Below are positions 25,635 to 33,124 of a stretch of DNA of 33,124 bases, piece after piece; positions within the stretch are counted from its first letter, which is position 1; every line of letters begins with the position of its first letter. The DNA comes from DATKZB01 sp035528235. Lineage in GTDB: Bacteria; Planctomycetota; Phycisphaerae; FEN-1346. The notes beneath the pieces were generated by a model. It ran no database searches, had not been told where the DNA came from, and was given only the letters and a program-made list of their open reading frames with translations. The translations under genes and the position numbers were made by a program. The stretch lies in assembly GCA_035528235.1 (NCBI GenBank), contig DATKZB010000306.1, positions 1 to 33,124 on the forward strand, in the 5' to 3' direction.

Positions 25635-26024
25635 ATGGGCAAGCAACCCAACGAGATTACGGAAGCCATCATTGGCGCGGCTATGACGGTACACCGGGAA
25701 CTCGGGCCGGGCATGCTCGAGTCGGCCTACGAAGCGTGCCTCGCTTACGAACTCAGCCAGCAAGGCCATGCGGTTCAGCGGCAGATGGAACTGCCTTTGA
25801 AGTACCGCGACATCACGCTGGAGTGCGGCTACCGGCTCGACCTTCTGGTTGACGACAGCGTCGTCGTGGAGGTCAAGGCCGCCCAAGCGCTCCACCCGCT
25901 GCACGAGGCCCAGGTGCTATCGTATCTGAAGATGTCGGGCCGGAGGGTCGGCCTACTCATCAACTTCAACGTCACGCTGCTCAAGAACGGAATCCGGAGA
26001 GTCGTCAATGGCCTGGCCGAGTAA
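25635..26024 (+). CDS. GxxExxY family protein (PD-(D/E)XK nuclease-like)
   Basis: 129 residues. Residues 26-32 give the naming motif G-M-L-E-S-A-Y. A nuclease-like core follows: D69 in 'GYRLDLLV' and E79-V-K81 in 'VVVEVKA' match the D...ExK pattern of the PD-(D/E)XK superfamily. The C-terminal 'GLLINFNVTLLKNGIRRVVN' is typical of the family. The family's role is not established. ATG 25635 is chosen over upstream codons because those run through the repeat and the family begins near here. It interrupts the NuoEF/FAD operon and has lower GC than its neighbours. Confidence 0.85.
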   Translation: MGKQPNEITEAIIGAAMTVHRELGPGMLESAYEACLAYELSQQGHAVQRQMELPLKYRDITLECGYRLDLLVDDSVVVEVKAAQALHPLHEAQVLSYLKMSGRRVGLLINFNVTLLKNGIRRVVNGLAE

Positions 26025-26080
26025 CCCAGCATCCGAGTTCGTTGTTGCAGGCCCCAGCTCGGCCGGTTGCCGTGCCGCTT

Positions 26081-26210
26081 GCTCTCTCCCCGCCTCTGTT
26101 TCCGTGGGCGTTTCTGTTTCTGACCCTGTCTCTGCCTTTGCTTCTGTTTCTGACTCTGTCTCATTTGTTGTTTCTCTCTCTATCTCTTGCTCCGTTTTTC
26201 TCTCTGTCTT
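26081..26210 (+). repeat. Pyrimidine-rich degenerate repeat tract
   Basis: Most of the 234-bp gap after the GxxExxY gene is C/T-rich on the + strand, made of imperfect units such as TTTCTGTTTCTGAC and TCTGTCTC. Strand purine/pyrimidine asymmetry is strong. It leads straight into the right terminal repeat. No gene seen. Confidence 0.6.
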
Positions 26211-26240
26211 TCTCTCCGTTTTCTCTGCGTCCTCTGCGTT
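26191..26240 (+). repeat. Right terminal inverted repeat of the GxxExxY unit
   Basis: Positions 26211-26240 (ending CCTCTGCGTT) are the exact reverse complement of 25544-25573. The next gene's AAGGA site begins only 4 nt beyond, at 26244. Confidence 0.75.
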
Positions 26241-26258
26241 CAAAAGGACCGGCCGCCG

Positions 26259-27824
26259 ATGCCCAACCTGACAATCGACCACCGCAACGTCGAGGTGCCG
26301 CCGGGCGCCACCATTCTGGAGGCCGCGCGGCAACTGGGCATTGAGATCCCCACGCTCTGCCACCTCGACGGTTGCGAGCCGTCCACCTCGTGCATGGTCT
26401 GCGTGGTCAAGGTGCTGAACCCCGACCGGCTCGTCCCGTCGTGTGCCGCGCGGGCCGAGAACGGCATGCTGATTGAGAGCGAGACCGACGAGGTCCAGGC
26501 CGCCCGCCGCGAGGCCCTTGAACTCCTGCTGAGCGACCACCCGGCCGACTGCATCGCGCCGTGCGAGGGCGTGTGCCCGTCGCACCTGCCCATCCCGCAC
26601 ATGGTCCGGTGCATCGGGGCCGGCGACGTCCGCGGCGCCATCGAGACGGCCCGCCGCGCGCTCGTCCTGCCCGCGACGCTCGGCCGCATCTGCCCGGCGC
26701 CCTGCGAGAAGGGCTGCCGCCGCGCGCTGCACGATGGTGCCGTCTCCATCCGCCTGCTGCATCGCCACGCGGCCGATGCCGACCTGGCCTCCCCCGACCC
26801 CTGGCTGCCGCCGCGCGGGGCCCCCACGGGCAAACGCGTCGCCATCGTCGGCGCGGGGCCGGCGGGCCTGGCGGCGGCGTGGCAACTGCTCCAGCAAGGG
26901 CACGCCGCGACGCTCTTCGACGATCACGACCGGCCGGGCGGCATGCTCCGCTACGGTGTGGACGAAGCCACATTGCCGCGCGAGGTTCTCGATGCCGAGG
27001 TCGCCCTGGTCGAGCGACTGGGCGCCGAGTTCCGCCTGGGCGTCCGGGTGGGCCGCGACGTGGCGCTGGCGGACCTGGCGCGGGACTTCGACGCCGTGCT
27101 CGTGGCGTGCGGCGCGATGGAGACGGGCGCCGCGGCGGCGATCGGCATGGAGGCGACCGAGCGCGGCATCCGGGCCGACAAGGAGACGCTCCAGACGCCC
27201 CAAGCGGGCGTCTTTGCCGCCGGCGACGTCATCCAGCCGCGCAAGATGGCCGTCCGGGCCGTCGCCGAGGGCAAGGCCGCCGCCGCGTGCATCGGCCGGT
27301 TCCTTGCGGGGCAGCCCATCGAGGCACCGGCCCGGCCGTTCACGACGCGCCTGGGCCGGCCGACCGAGGCGGAGATGGCGGTGATGGTCGCCGCGGCCGC
27401 CGACGGCGCCCGGGTCAGTCCCGCCGGCGGCGACGCCACGGGCCTGACGGCCGACGAGGCCCGACGCGAGGCGCCGCAGTGCCTCCACTGCGATTGCCGC
27501 AAACCCGACACGTGTCGCCTCCGCCGCTGGGCGGCCGCGCTGGGCGCCAAGCCGAGCCGGCACGCCGGCACGCGACGGCCGTTCGACCTCCACACCTCCC
27601 ACCCGGAAGTCGTGTATGAACCCGGCAAGTGCATCGCGTGCGGCCTGTGCATCCAGGTGGCGGCACGCGAGGGGGAGGCGCTGGGCATGACGTTCATCGG
27701 TCGCGGGTTCAACGTGCGGATCGACGTGCCGTTCAACGAGACGGTGGCCGAGGGGCTCCAGCGCGCCGGCGCCGCCTGCGCGGCAGCGTGCCCGACGGGG
27801 GCCCTGGCGATGAAAGACGCCTGA
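26259..27824 (+). CDS. 2Fe-2S/FAD oxidoreductase (NuoG-N/GltD-like) lacking the NAD(P)H domain
   Basis: 521 residues. N-terminal NuoG-like [2Fe-2S] domain with C34, C45, C48 and C62 (also C39). A GltD-type Cys-rich region follows ('CIAPCEGVCP', 'CPAPCEKGC'), then an FAD-binding Rossmann motif GAGPAG (198-203) and 'AAGD' (320-323). Only about 120 residues separate the two FAD motifs, and the inserted NAD(P)H-binding Rossmann domain of GltD/NfnB proteins is absent. The C-terminal part has 'CLHCDCRKPDTCRL' and a ferredoxin-like 'CIACGLC...CAAACP'. ATG 26259 with AAGGA at 26244-26248; upstream in-frame codons lie in the repeat. Likely the partner of the NuoEF fusion, which would supply the only NAD(H) site. 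Confidence 0.83.
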   Translation: MPNLTIDHRNVEVPPGATILEAARQLGIEIPTLCHLDGCEPSTSCMVCVVKVLNPDRLVPSCAARAENGMLIESETDEVQAARREALELLLSDHPADCIAPCEGVCPSHLPIPHMVRCIGAGDVRGAIETARRALVLPATLGRICPAPCEKGCRRALHDGAVSIRLLHRHAADADLASPDPWLPPRGAPTGKRVAIVGAGPAGLAAAWQLLQQGHAATLFDDHDRPGGMLRYGVDEATLPREVLDAEVALVERLGAEFRLGVRVGRDVALADLARDFDAVLVACGAMETGAAAAIGMEATERGIRADKETLQTPQAGVFAAGDVIQPRKMAVRAVAEGKAAAACIGRFLAGQPIEAPARPFTTRLGRPTEAEMAVMVAAAADGARVSPAGGDATGLTADEARREAPQCLHCDCRKPDTCRLRRWAAALGAKPSRHAGTRRPFDLHTSHPEVVYEPGKCIACGLCIQVAAREGEALGMTFIGRGFNVRIDVPFNETVAEGLQRAGAACAAACPTGALAMKDA

Positions 27825-27835
27825 CGGTCAGCCGC

Positions 27836-27857
27836 ACGGCCGGGCAAGACCGGCCGT
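27836..27857 (+). repeat. 8-bp hairpin after the FAD oxidoreductase gene
   Basis: ACGGCCGG (27836-27843) pairs with CCGGCCGT (27850-27857) around a 6-nt loop, 11 nt after the stop. No T-run follows, so it is at best a weak or factor-dependent terminator. Confidence 0.45.
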
Positions 27858-27872
27858 GGCACACACGCTTGT

Positions 27873-27948
27873 GCGCGGTGGGTCCCCGTACCCACCGCGC
27901 TTACCCGCAGGGGGACATCAATCGCGGCGGGTGCGGGGACCCGCCGCG
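27873..27948. repeat. Pair of inverted REP-like hairpins between convergent genes
   Basis: Hairpin 1: GCGCGGTGGGT/ACCCACCGCGC (27873-27883/27890-27900). Hairpin 2: CGCGGCGGGT/ACCCGCCGCG (27923-27932/27939-27948). The second is the reverse complement of the first with about three changes in 26 bp, so the two form a head-to-head BIME-like pair. They sit between convergent transcription units and may block read-through or act as a bidirectional 3' end. Confidence 0.65.
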
Positions 27949-27961
27949 CAAACATATGCTG

Positions 27962-29090
27962 CTAACGTGGTGATTGAGCCGTCTTGAGGCCGAAATAGGC
28001 CAAGAGCGATGCGCAGGAGGATTGGTACGTGATGCAGGGCTCGTTGAATTCCCAGGGGTTCTTGCGCCAGTCGAGTTCGTCGACGTAGCGTTTCATACCG
28101 CCGTTGACGCCGCCCACGACCATGCCGGGGAACGGTCCGATCTTGCCCTCGCCCTCGCCGATGTACTTGGCGCTGGCGGGCTTGCCGTCGGCCCCGACCC
28201 AGGCGTGGAACATGACCATGACGGAGTTCTCGGCCCCGAAGGCCTTCATGTTGGACCAGAAGCACCGTCCGATGGGGTTGCGGCCGTTGAGGTAGTGGAC
28301 GAATTCCTCGGCGGCATCGAGGTAGCGGCGGCGGGCCTGGGCGTCGTCGGTCAGTTCGGCCGCCACCAGGCAGCACAGGCCGGCCTGGCCGATGGCGCGG
28401 TTCGATCCCCACCAGTATCCCCGGACGCCCGCCGCGTAGCCGCGATTCGAGCCGGTCTGTTTAACCACGCCGTCGGCGGCGGCCAGCATCTTCTGTTTCA
28501 GGCTCTTGACGAGTTCCGCGTCGGCGCCCTTGGTCCGCGCGTAGACCCAGACGGTGGGGTAGACCTCGGCGTTTTCGCCGGGGCCGATGTTCCACTTCGA
28601 GGCGATCTCGCGCACGACCGCCTCGAACTCGGGCTTGCCGGTGGCGCGGAAGTAGCAGGCGGCGGCCAGGGCGCGGCACTTGTCGAAGTCGGCGAAGAAC
28701 CACTCGCCCGTGGGGGCGGGTTTCTTGGGGTCCTTCGGGTCGGCCGGCCAGGGATGCGGTTTCTTTTCGAGCAGCGTCCACGACTTCAGCGACTCGGCCA
28801 TGCACTTTCTGGCGAAGGTGGGGTCGAGTTTCTTCTCATTCCAGACGGTGGCGGCGTAAGCCAGTGCCGCCGTACGGTTTGAGGGCGTCGGGATGGTCCT
28901 TGAGGCGCCAGACCGACTCGTGCGTCTTGGCGTCGCCCACATCGAGCGCGAGGTCCCCCGGCAGCGGCCCGTCGGCGGCCACGATGACGATCTTGCGGGC
29001 TGCCGCGCGGTACCCGATATGGTCGACCCAGACGCGGACGGCCGACTGGGCCGTCACGGGCGGGGGCGTCTCGCCCGCCCGGCACCACGC
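27962..29090 (-). pseudogene. Decayed GH9 (cellulase-family) glycoside hydrolase
   Basis: The upstream part (about 29040-28862) encodes a CelD_N-like Ig domain start, 'VWVDHIGYR...VWRLKDHPD'. Around 28862-28900 the reading switches frame, and from 'RTAALAYAATVW' on (to the TAG at 27962) it matches the second half of a GH9 (alpha/alpha)6 barrel: 'LNGRNPIGR', 'GPFPGMVVGGVNGG', 'DELDW' and 'WEFNEPCITYQSS', where the family's catalytic Glu lies. The first half of the barrel, with the catalytic Asp pair (DAGD-type motif), is missing. A frameshift and an internal deletion are therefore both needed to explain it. No credible signal peptide remains; that end abuts a repeat element. Beta-glucanase ancestry is likely, activity very unlikely. 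Confidence 0.7.
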
Positions 29091-29173
29091 AGCCGCAGTC
29101 GCCGGCACGGCGACGGGAACGGCCATCGAGCGTCCATCGGCGCTGCCCGCGGCCGTGCCGGCCGCGGCTAAAC
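29091..29173. repeat. Second copy of the 85-bp REP-like element
   Basis: Aligns along its length with 9781-9861, including 'CGCCGGCACGGCGACGGG', 'GTCCATCGGCGCT' and the terminal 22-mer (29152-29173 identical to 9840-9861). The left terminal repeat is degraded by a 3-bp insertion and the GTTT is lost. It lies between the SecA-like gene and the GH9 remnant, whose 5' end it may have replaced. Confidence 0.7.
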
Positions 29174-29187
29174 GTTGGCGCAAGGCG

Positions 29188-31179
29188 TTACGCTTCGCTG
29201 CCGGCGAAGCCGAGGTACTCGTCGAGCCAATTGTCGGCCTTCAGGACGCCCTTTCGCTGGGCCAGGCTGAGGCGTTCGGCGCGGCGTTGGGCCCTGTCGA
29301 ACACGTGGCGCGACAGGCGCGAACTGACCTGGCGGTCGGTCCGGCCGTACCGTTTCCGGAGCGATGCCGACAGGTGCGGCGCGTGGCGGCGGACGAGTTC
29401 GTCCTCCAGGCTGACGACGGCTTGGGCCGAGCCCATGTCGCCCTGCCGCGCGCTGCGCCCGAAGAGTTGGCGGTCGATGCGTCCGGCCTCGTGGCGTTCG
29501 GTGGCCAGGACGTGCAGGCCGCCCAGGTCGGCCACGCCGGCGCCGAGTTTGATGTCGGTGCCGCGGCCGGCCATGTTGGTGGCCACGGTAATCTTACCGC
29601 GCTGGCCGGCGGCGGCGGTTACCTGGGCCTCCTCGGCGTGGCGGACGGCGTTCAGGACCTGGTGTTCCAGGCCGATGCCGGTCAGCATAGTGCTGAGGCG
29701 TTCGCTGGCCCGCACGCTGCGCGTGCCGACGAGGATGGGCCGGCCGGTCTCGTGGACGCGGCGGATTTCCTCGGCGATGGCCTTCCACTTGGCCTCCTCG
29801 GTGGCATGGACGCGGTCGGGCAGCACCTGGCGGACGCACGGCCGGTTGGTGGGAATGGTGACGACCGGCAGGTGATAAATCTGCCAGAACTCGCGCCAGG
29901 CCTCGGCGGCGGTGCCCGTCATGCCGGAGAGTTTGCGGTAGAGCCGGAAGAACCGCTGGAAACTGACGCGGGCGAACGTGTCTTTGGGCGCCTGCACCTC
30001 GACCTTCTCCTTCGCCGAGACGGCCTGGTGCAGCCCGTCTCGCCACTCGCGATCTGGCATGAGGCGTCCGGTGAACTCGTCGACGATGACGACCTTCTCC
30101 TTCTCGTCGATGATGTACTGCTTGTCGCGCTGGTAGAACTCGCGGGCGGTCAGGGCCTGGAGGGCCAGTTCCTCGCGCCGCCGCGCGCCGGCCCACACGC
30201 CCCCCAGCGAGGCCGTCAACTCCGCGAGACGTTCCTTGCCGGCGGCCGTCAGGTCGACCTCGCGGTAACGGGTGTTGATGCGGAAATCGCGATCGGGCAC
30301 CATCTGCGACGCCAGGTCGGCGGCCTCGTGGAAGGCCTCGACCTGCTCGGCGTTCGGGGCCTGTCCGGAGATGATGAGCGGCGTAACGGCCTCGTCGATA
30401 AGGATGGAGTCGGCCTCGTCGACAATCGCGTAGGCCAGACCGCGCTGCACCAGCCGGTCGGTTCCGCTGCCGGCCCCCTCGGCGATCTTGGCCATCAGGG
30501 CCGATGGCAGACTCTGGAGCCGGCCCAGGCTCAGCCGGTCTCGCAGAAAGTCGGCCGTGACCTCTTTGTTGGTGCAGTACGTGATGTCGGCGTGGTAGGC
30601 GGCGCGGCGTTCGGGCGGGGTCATGCCCTGCTGGATGGCCGCCGCCGTCAGGCCGCAGAACCGGTAGATGGGCCCCATCCATTCGGCGTCGCGTGCCGCC
30701 AGGTAATCGTTGTGCGTGACGACGTGACAGCCCTTGCCCCGCCACCCGCCGATCGTGGCAGGCAAGGTGGCCGCCAGGGTCTTGCCCTCGCCGGTGGCCA
30801 TCTCGGCGATGCACCCGGCCTCCAGGGCCAGCGCCCCGGCCACCTGGACGCGGAAGGGGCTCATGCCGACCTCTCGCTGCGCCACCTCGCGGACCAGGGC
30901 GAAGGCCCGTTCCAGGTCGGCGGCCGTCTCTCTGCCGCACCGCAGGAGGTCCCGCATCCGGGCACACATCTCGCGGAGGTGCGCGGAGCCCACGTCGCGG
31001 AAGTCCTTTTCGAGCGCGAGGATGCGGCCGGCCCGGTGCATGAAGCGTTGGCGTCGCGGCACGAAGGCCTTGGCGATGCCGATGGCGGCGTCCCAGGCGG
31101 CATCCATGCCGCTGGGCAACGGTTGATCGGGCGTCCGCTGGGCCAGCGTCCGCCACGTTGTGCTGGGGATGCGGGTCAC
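29188..31179 (-). CDS. Short SecA-like ATPase (accessory translocase or secretion motor)
   Basis: 663 residues against about 800-900 for housekeeping SecA. The DEAD motor is intact: 'EMATGEGKT' (Lys133), DEAD at 254-257, 'SGMTGTA' and 'VATNMAGRGTDIKLG' (about 535-545), then 'HEAGRIDRQLFGRSARQGD'. The preprotein-binding region is present in shortened form. The C-terminal zinc/SecB-binding tail is missing and the helical scaffold is short, ending 'NWLDEYLGFAG'. The GTG at 31179 starts 1 nt after the M50/HlyD stop, so the pair is coupled. The pairing suggests a dedicated export or envelope process in which this ATPase is the motor; a specific substrate is not visible. Confidence 0.85.
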   Translation of the reverse strand: MTRIPSTTWRTLAQRTPDQPLPSGMDAAWDAAIGIAKAFVPRRQRFMHRAGRILALEKDFRDVGSAHLREMCARMRDLLRCGRETAADLERAFALVREVAQREVGMSPFRVQVAGALALEAGCIAEMATGEGKTLAATLPATIGGWRGKGCHVVTHNDYLAARDAEWMGPIYRFCGLTAAAIQQGMTPPERRAAYHADITYCTNKEVTADFLRDRLSLGRLQSLPSALMAKIAEGAGSGTDRLVQRGLAYAIVDEADSILIDEAVTPLIISGQAPNAEQVEAFHEAADLASQMVPDRDFRINTRYREVDLTAAGKERLAELTASLGGVWAGARRREELALQALTAREFYQRDKQYIIDEKEKVVIVDEFTGRLMPDREWRDGLHQAVSAKEKVEVQAPKDTFARVSFQRFFRLYRKLSGMTGTAAEAWREFWQIYHLPVVTIPTNRPCVRQVLPDRVHATEEAKWKAIAEEIRRVHETGRPILVGTRSVRASERLSTMLTGIGLEHQVLNAVRHAEEAQVTAAAGQRGKITVATNMAGRGTDIKLGAGVADLGGLHVLATERHEAGRIDRQLFGRSARQGDMGSAQAVVSLEDELVRRHAPHLSASLRKRYGRTDRQVSSRLSRHVFDRAQRRAERLSLAQRKGVLKADNWLDEYLGFAGSEA

Positions 31180-31180
31180 G

Positions 31181-33124
31181 TCAGATTCCAAACCTCCGCT
31201 GGAGCATCTGGAGCAGCGACCGCTTGGCCTGCATGAGGAGCGGCTTGGGGGTGGTCTCAAAGCGGATGACAACGCGCTGGCCCGCCAGCAACCGCACCTC
31301 GTCGCTGGGGTCGGGAACCACGTGGATCTCGAAGATGCGCTCGGCGCTCCGGGTGCCCGAGCGGTCGTCGGTCTTGACGACAATCGGTCCGCCGGCGGCG
31401 ACGCCCAGGGCCGGCGACGGCAACCGGTCGAGACCGGCCTGGATGAACTGCTTGATGCGGCCGCCCACCTGCTTGTCGGGCCGGTTGTCCATGCGTATCT
31501 CGACGCGGTCGGTGGCCTCTTCGATGAGCGGCCCGGCGACGTTCTGGCCGGCCACGGCGCGGACGATCAGGTCATCCGTCGTGGCCACAAGCCCCAACGC
31601 CTCGCCGCGCTTGACGTAGGCGCCCTTGAACCGGTCGATGGTCGGCGAGACCCACGTGCCGGCCAGGGGAGCCCGGACGGTCAGGTCCTCGAGCTGCTTG
31701 CGGACCCGCTCGATCTTGTCCTCTATGGCCCGGATCTGTTCGTCGACGGCCTGGACGGCGGCGGAATCCTGGGCCACGGCGGCGCTGCGCCGGGCGATGA
31801 GTTCGAGGCGGTCGGCCTGCAACTGCCGGTGCTGCGCCGTTAGAACGGGATTGACCGCCCGGACCAGAAACGGCCCGTCGGGGGTCACCGCGCGGCCCGA
31901 CGGCAGGAACTCCTCGATGAACCCGTCGGCCCCGGCGTGGACGATCTGCATGCCGACGGGTTCCACGACGCCCGTGGCGTAGAAGCGATCGGGCGCCCGG
32001 ATGAGCCCCACCCCCGCCAGGATCAGGGCCGCGACGGTCGCCGTCGACCCGACGGCCCGCGCCCGGACGCGGAGCAGTTCGCCGCTGGAGACCAGGTAAT
32101 GGAGGAATTTCCCGATGGGCACCAGTACCCACGCCACGACGGCCACCGCCGCCAGGAGGGCCCCGAAGAAGGGCAGGAACCCCGACACGAACAGCAGGAT
32201 GGCCACCGAGATGAAGATGCGGTAGATCGTGGAGGCCACCGCGTAGAAGAGCAGCCACCCCTTCTCGCCCGGCGTGTGCGACGGGTCGCGCGGGTTGCGG
32301 ACCCCCCAGGCGTACCGCTTCACGATGTAGTAGAGATACTCCTTGGACCGCTGGGCCAGGTTCGGTATCTCCACGAGGTCCGAAAAGATGTAGTATCCGT
32401 CATACCTCAGGAGCGGGTTCCCGTTGAACAGCAGCGACGAGACGCTGGCGATGAACATGACGTTGTAGGCGATGCCGTGGAGGACGGACGACTGGCCGGT
32501 CTCGGACCAGACGACGGCCGCCACCGCCGCGATGCCCAGTTCCACCAGCATGCCCGACGCGCCGACGGTCACGCGGTGCCACTTGCTGCGCAGGGCCCAG
32601 GCGCTGGAGGCGTCGACGTACGGCAAGGGCGTGAAGATGAGGAACATGACGCCCATGACGTGGACTTCGCCGCCGGAACCGCTCGCGCGGCCGAACTTCT
32701 TGCACGCAAAGGCGTGGCCGAACTCGTGGAACACCTTGACCAGGACGAAACTGGCGTACAGCAGGGGCAGGCCCGCCGGGTCCAGGATGTTCGCCGCCCG
32801 GCTCACGAGTTCGTCGGTGCGGTCGGCAATGAAGTAAACGCCCGTCACCAGCAGGGCCGCCCACACCACCAGCCCCCACCAACTGAAGACCGCCCCGAAG
32901 AGACCCAGAAACCGGTCGAGAAACCAGTCGGGGTCGATCAGCGGGATGCGGATGAACAGCAGGTTCGTCAGGTACCCCTGGATCTCGCGCGTGACGCGTT
33001 TCTTGTACCGCCGAAAGAGCCCTTCGGCGTCGGGCGGCATGTCGCCCATCAGCAGGTTCGAGGTGTAGAGTTGGCCGAGCAACTGGATGGCCTCGCCCTG
33101 GGTGGGGGCGCCGTCGCCCAACTG
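31181..33124 (-). CDS. M50 site-2-protease-like/HlyD-like membrane protein, 5' end outside window
   Basis: At least 647 residues here; the frame is open through the right edge, so the N-terminus is missing (the apparent first residue is an internal TTG Leu). In order: a segment like the winged-helix/PqqD-like N-termini of these proteins ('TQGEAIQLLGQLY'), membrane segments, the zinc protease motif HEFGH (codons at 32714-32728) and 'NGNPLLRYDGYYI', which supplies the M50 Asp. More membrane segments follow, then a HlyD-like periplasmic part: 'VHAGADGFIEEFLPSGRAV', a coiled coil (about 31700-31840) and 'VRAPLAGTW' barrel sequence. A fusion of protease-like channel and adaptor, coupled to the SecA-like gene. 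Protease activity is plausible, substrate unknown. Confidence 0.85.
   Translation of the reverse strand, partial: QLGDGAPTQGEAIQLLGQLYTSNLLMGDMPPDAEGLFRRYKKRVTREIQGYLTNLLFIRIPLIDPDWFLDRFLGLFGAVFSWWGLVVWAALLVTGVYFIADRTDELVSRAANILDPAGLPLLYASFVLVKVFHEFGHAFACKKFGRASGSGGEVHVMGVMFLIFTPLPYVDASSAWALRSKWHRVTVGASGMLVELGIAAVAAVVWSETGQSSVLHGIAYNVMFIASVSSLLFNGNPLLRYDGYYIFSDLVEIPNLAQRSKEYLYYIVKRYAWGVRNPRDPSHTPGEKGWLLFYAVASTIYRIFISVAILLFVSGFLPFFGALLAAVAVVAWVLVPIGKFLHYLVSSGELLRVRARAVGSTATVAALILAGVGLIRAPDRFYATGVVEPVGMQIVHAGADGFIEEFLPSGRAVTPDGPFLVRAVNPVLTAQHRQLQADRLELIARRSAAVAQDSAAVQAVDEQIRAIEDKIERVRKQLEDLTVRAPLAGTWVSPTIDRFKGAYVKRGEALGLVATTDDLIVRAVAGQNVAGPLIEEATDRVEIRMDNRPDKQVGGRIKQFIQAGLDRLPSPALGVAAGGPIVVKTDDRSGTRSAERIFEIHVVPDPSDEVRLLAGQRVVIRFETTPKPLLMQAKRSLLQMLQRRFGI

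Larger units (their letters stand above)
25544..26240 (+). mobile_element. Putative GxxExxY mobile element with terminal inverted repeats
   Basis: A 697-bp unit between the NuoEF fusion and its 2Fe-2S/FAD partner. An exact 30-bp inverted repeat (25544-25573 and 26211-26240) bounds one gene and a pyrimidine-rich tract; with small gaps the match extends inward to about 25590 and 26191. Base composition is clearly less GC-rich than the flanks. The two flanking genes are functionally linked and should be adjacent, so insertion is the simplest reading. No transposase is encoded, so movement would need help in trans. Target duplications are not clear. Confidence 0.6.

Noticed and set aside
25953..26260. 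Minus-strand open frame rich in Glu/Thr/Ser or Gln/Lys repeats across the pyrimidine tract
   Set aside because: The repetitive peptide is a direct translation of a low-complexity tract; no ribosome site or domain, and it overlaps the GxxExxY gene end and the inverted repeat.

Overview
The window is a very GC-rich (roughly 70%) bacterial chromosome segment. Several traits point to the Planctomycetota, probably a Phycisphaerae-like or related anaerobic lineage: five WxxWRGP/WPxFRG-type exported beta-propeller (BamB/PQQ-like) proteins, an M50 protease/HlyD-like protein paired with a short SecA-like ATPase, a GxxExxY-family gene, and many palindromic intergenic repeats. The phylum is inferred from gene content; there is no rRNA or marker gene here.

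Left part (1-9699, + strand). The edge holds the terminus of an insertion sequence with the first codons of its transposase. A promoter-like site directly inside it faces an operon: two exported beta-propeller proteins, an HdrA-like/2[4Fe-4S] ferredoxin, a radical SAM enzyme, a DUF116-polyprenyl synthase fusion, a small prenyltransferase-fold protein, and a squalene-hopene-cyclase-like class II terpene cyclase with an intact DADD acid motif. The first four genes are contiguous or overlapping. The last three follow after a 163-bp gap that holds a palindromic element. No squalene synthase gene is visible and the synthase motif predicts a C20 or longer product. This looks like an undescribed terpenoid pathway with radical/Fe-S chemistry and is my main candidate for a new system.

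Middle part (9700-27824, + strand). A repeat-rich spacer is followed by a propeller lipoprotein, a GT4 glycosyltransferase and a LolD/MacB-like ABC ATPase with a large FtsX-type permease. After a promoter and terminator-like leader comes a redox operon: anchored propeller, NHL-type protein with a CxCC motif, small Cys-rich Tat-like protein, Tat-exported polyferredoxin, NapH/NosR-like membrane Fe-S protein, membrane-anchored propeller, NuoE-NuoF fusion, and a 2Fe-2S/FAD oxidoreductase that lacks the usual inserted NAD(P)H domain. Together these could carry electrons between cytoplasmic NADH and the periplasm. A GxxExxY gene framed by an exact 30-bp inverted repeat has apparently been inserted between the last two genes.

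Right part (27825-33124, - strand). Convergent to the redox operon lie a REP-like hairpin pair, a decayed GH9 glycoside hydrolase, a second copy of the 85-bp repeat, a SecA-like ATPase, and an M50 protease/HlyD-like membrane protein that runs off the right edge. I saw no tRNA, rRNA or CRISPR array.
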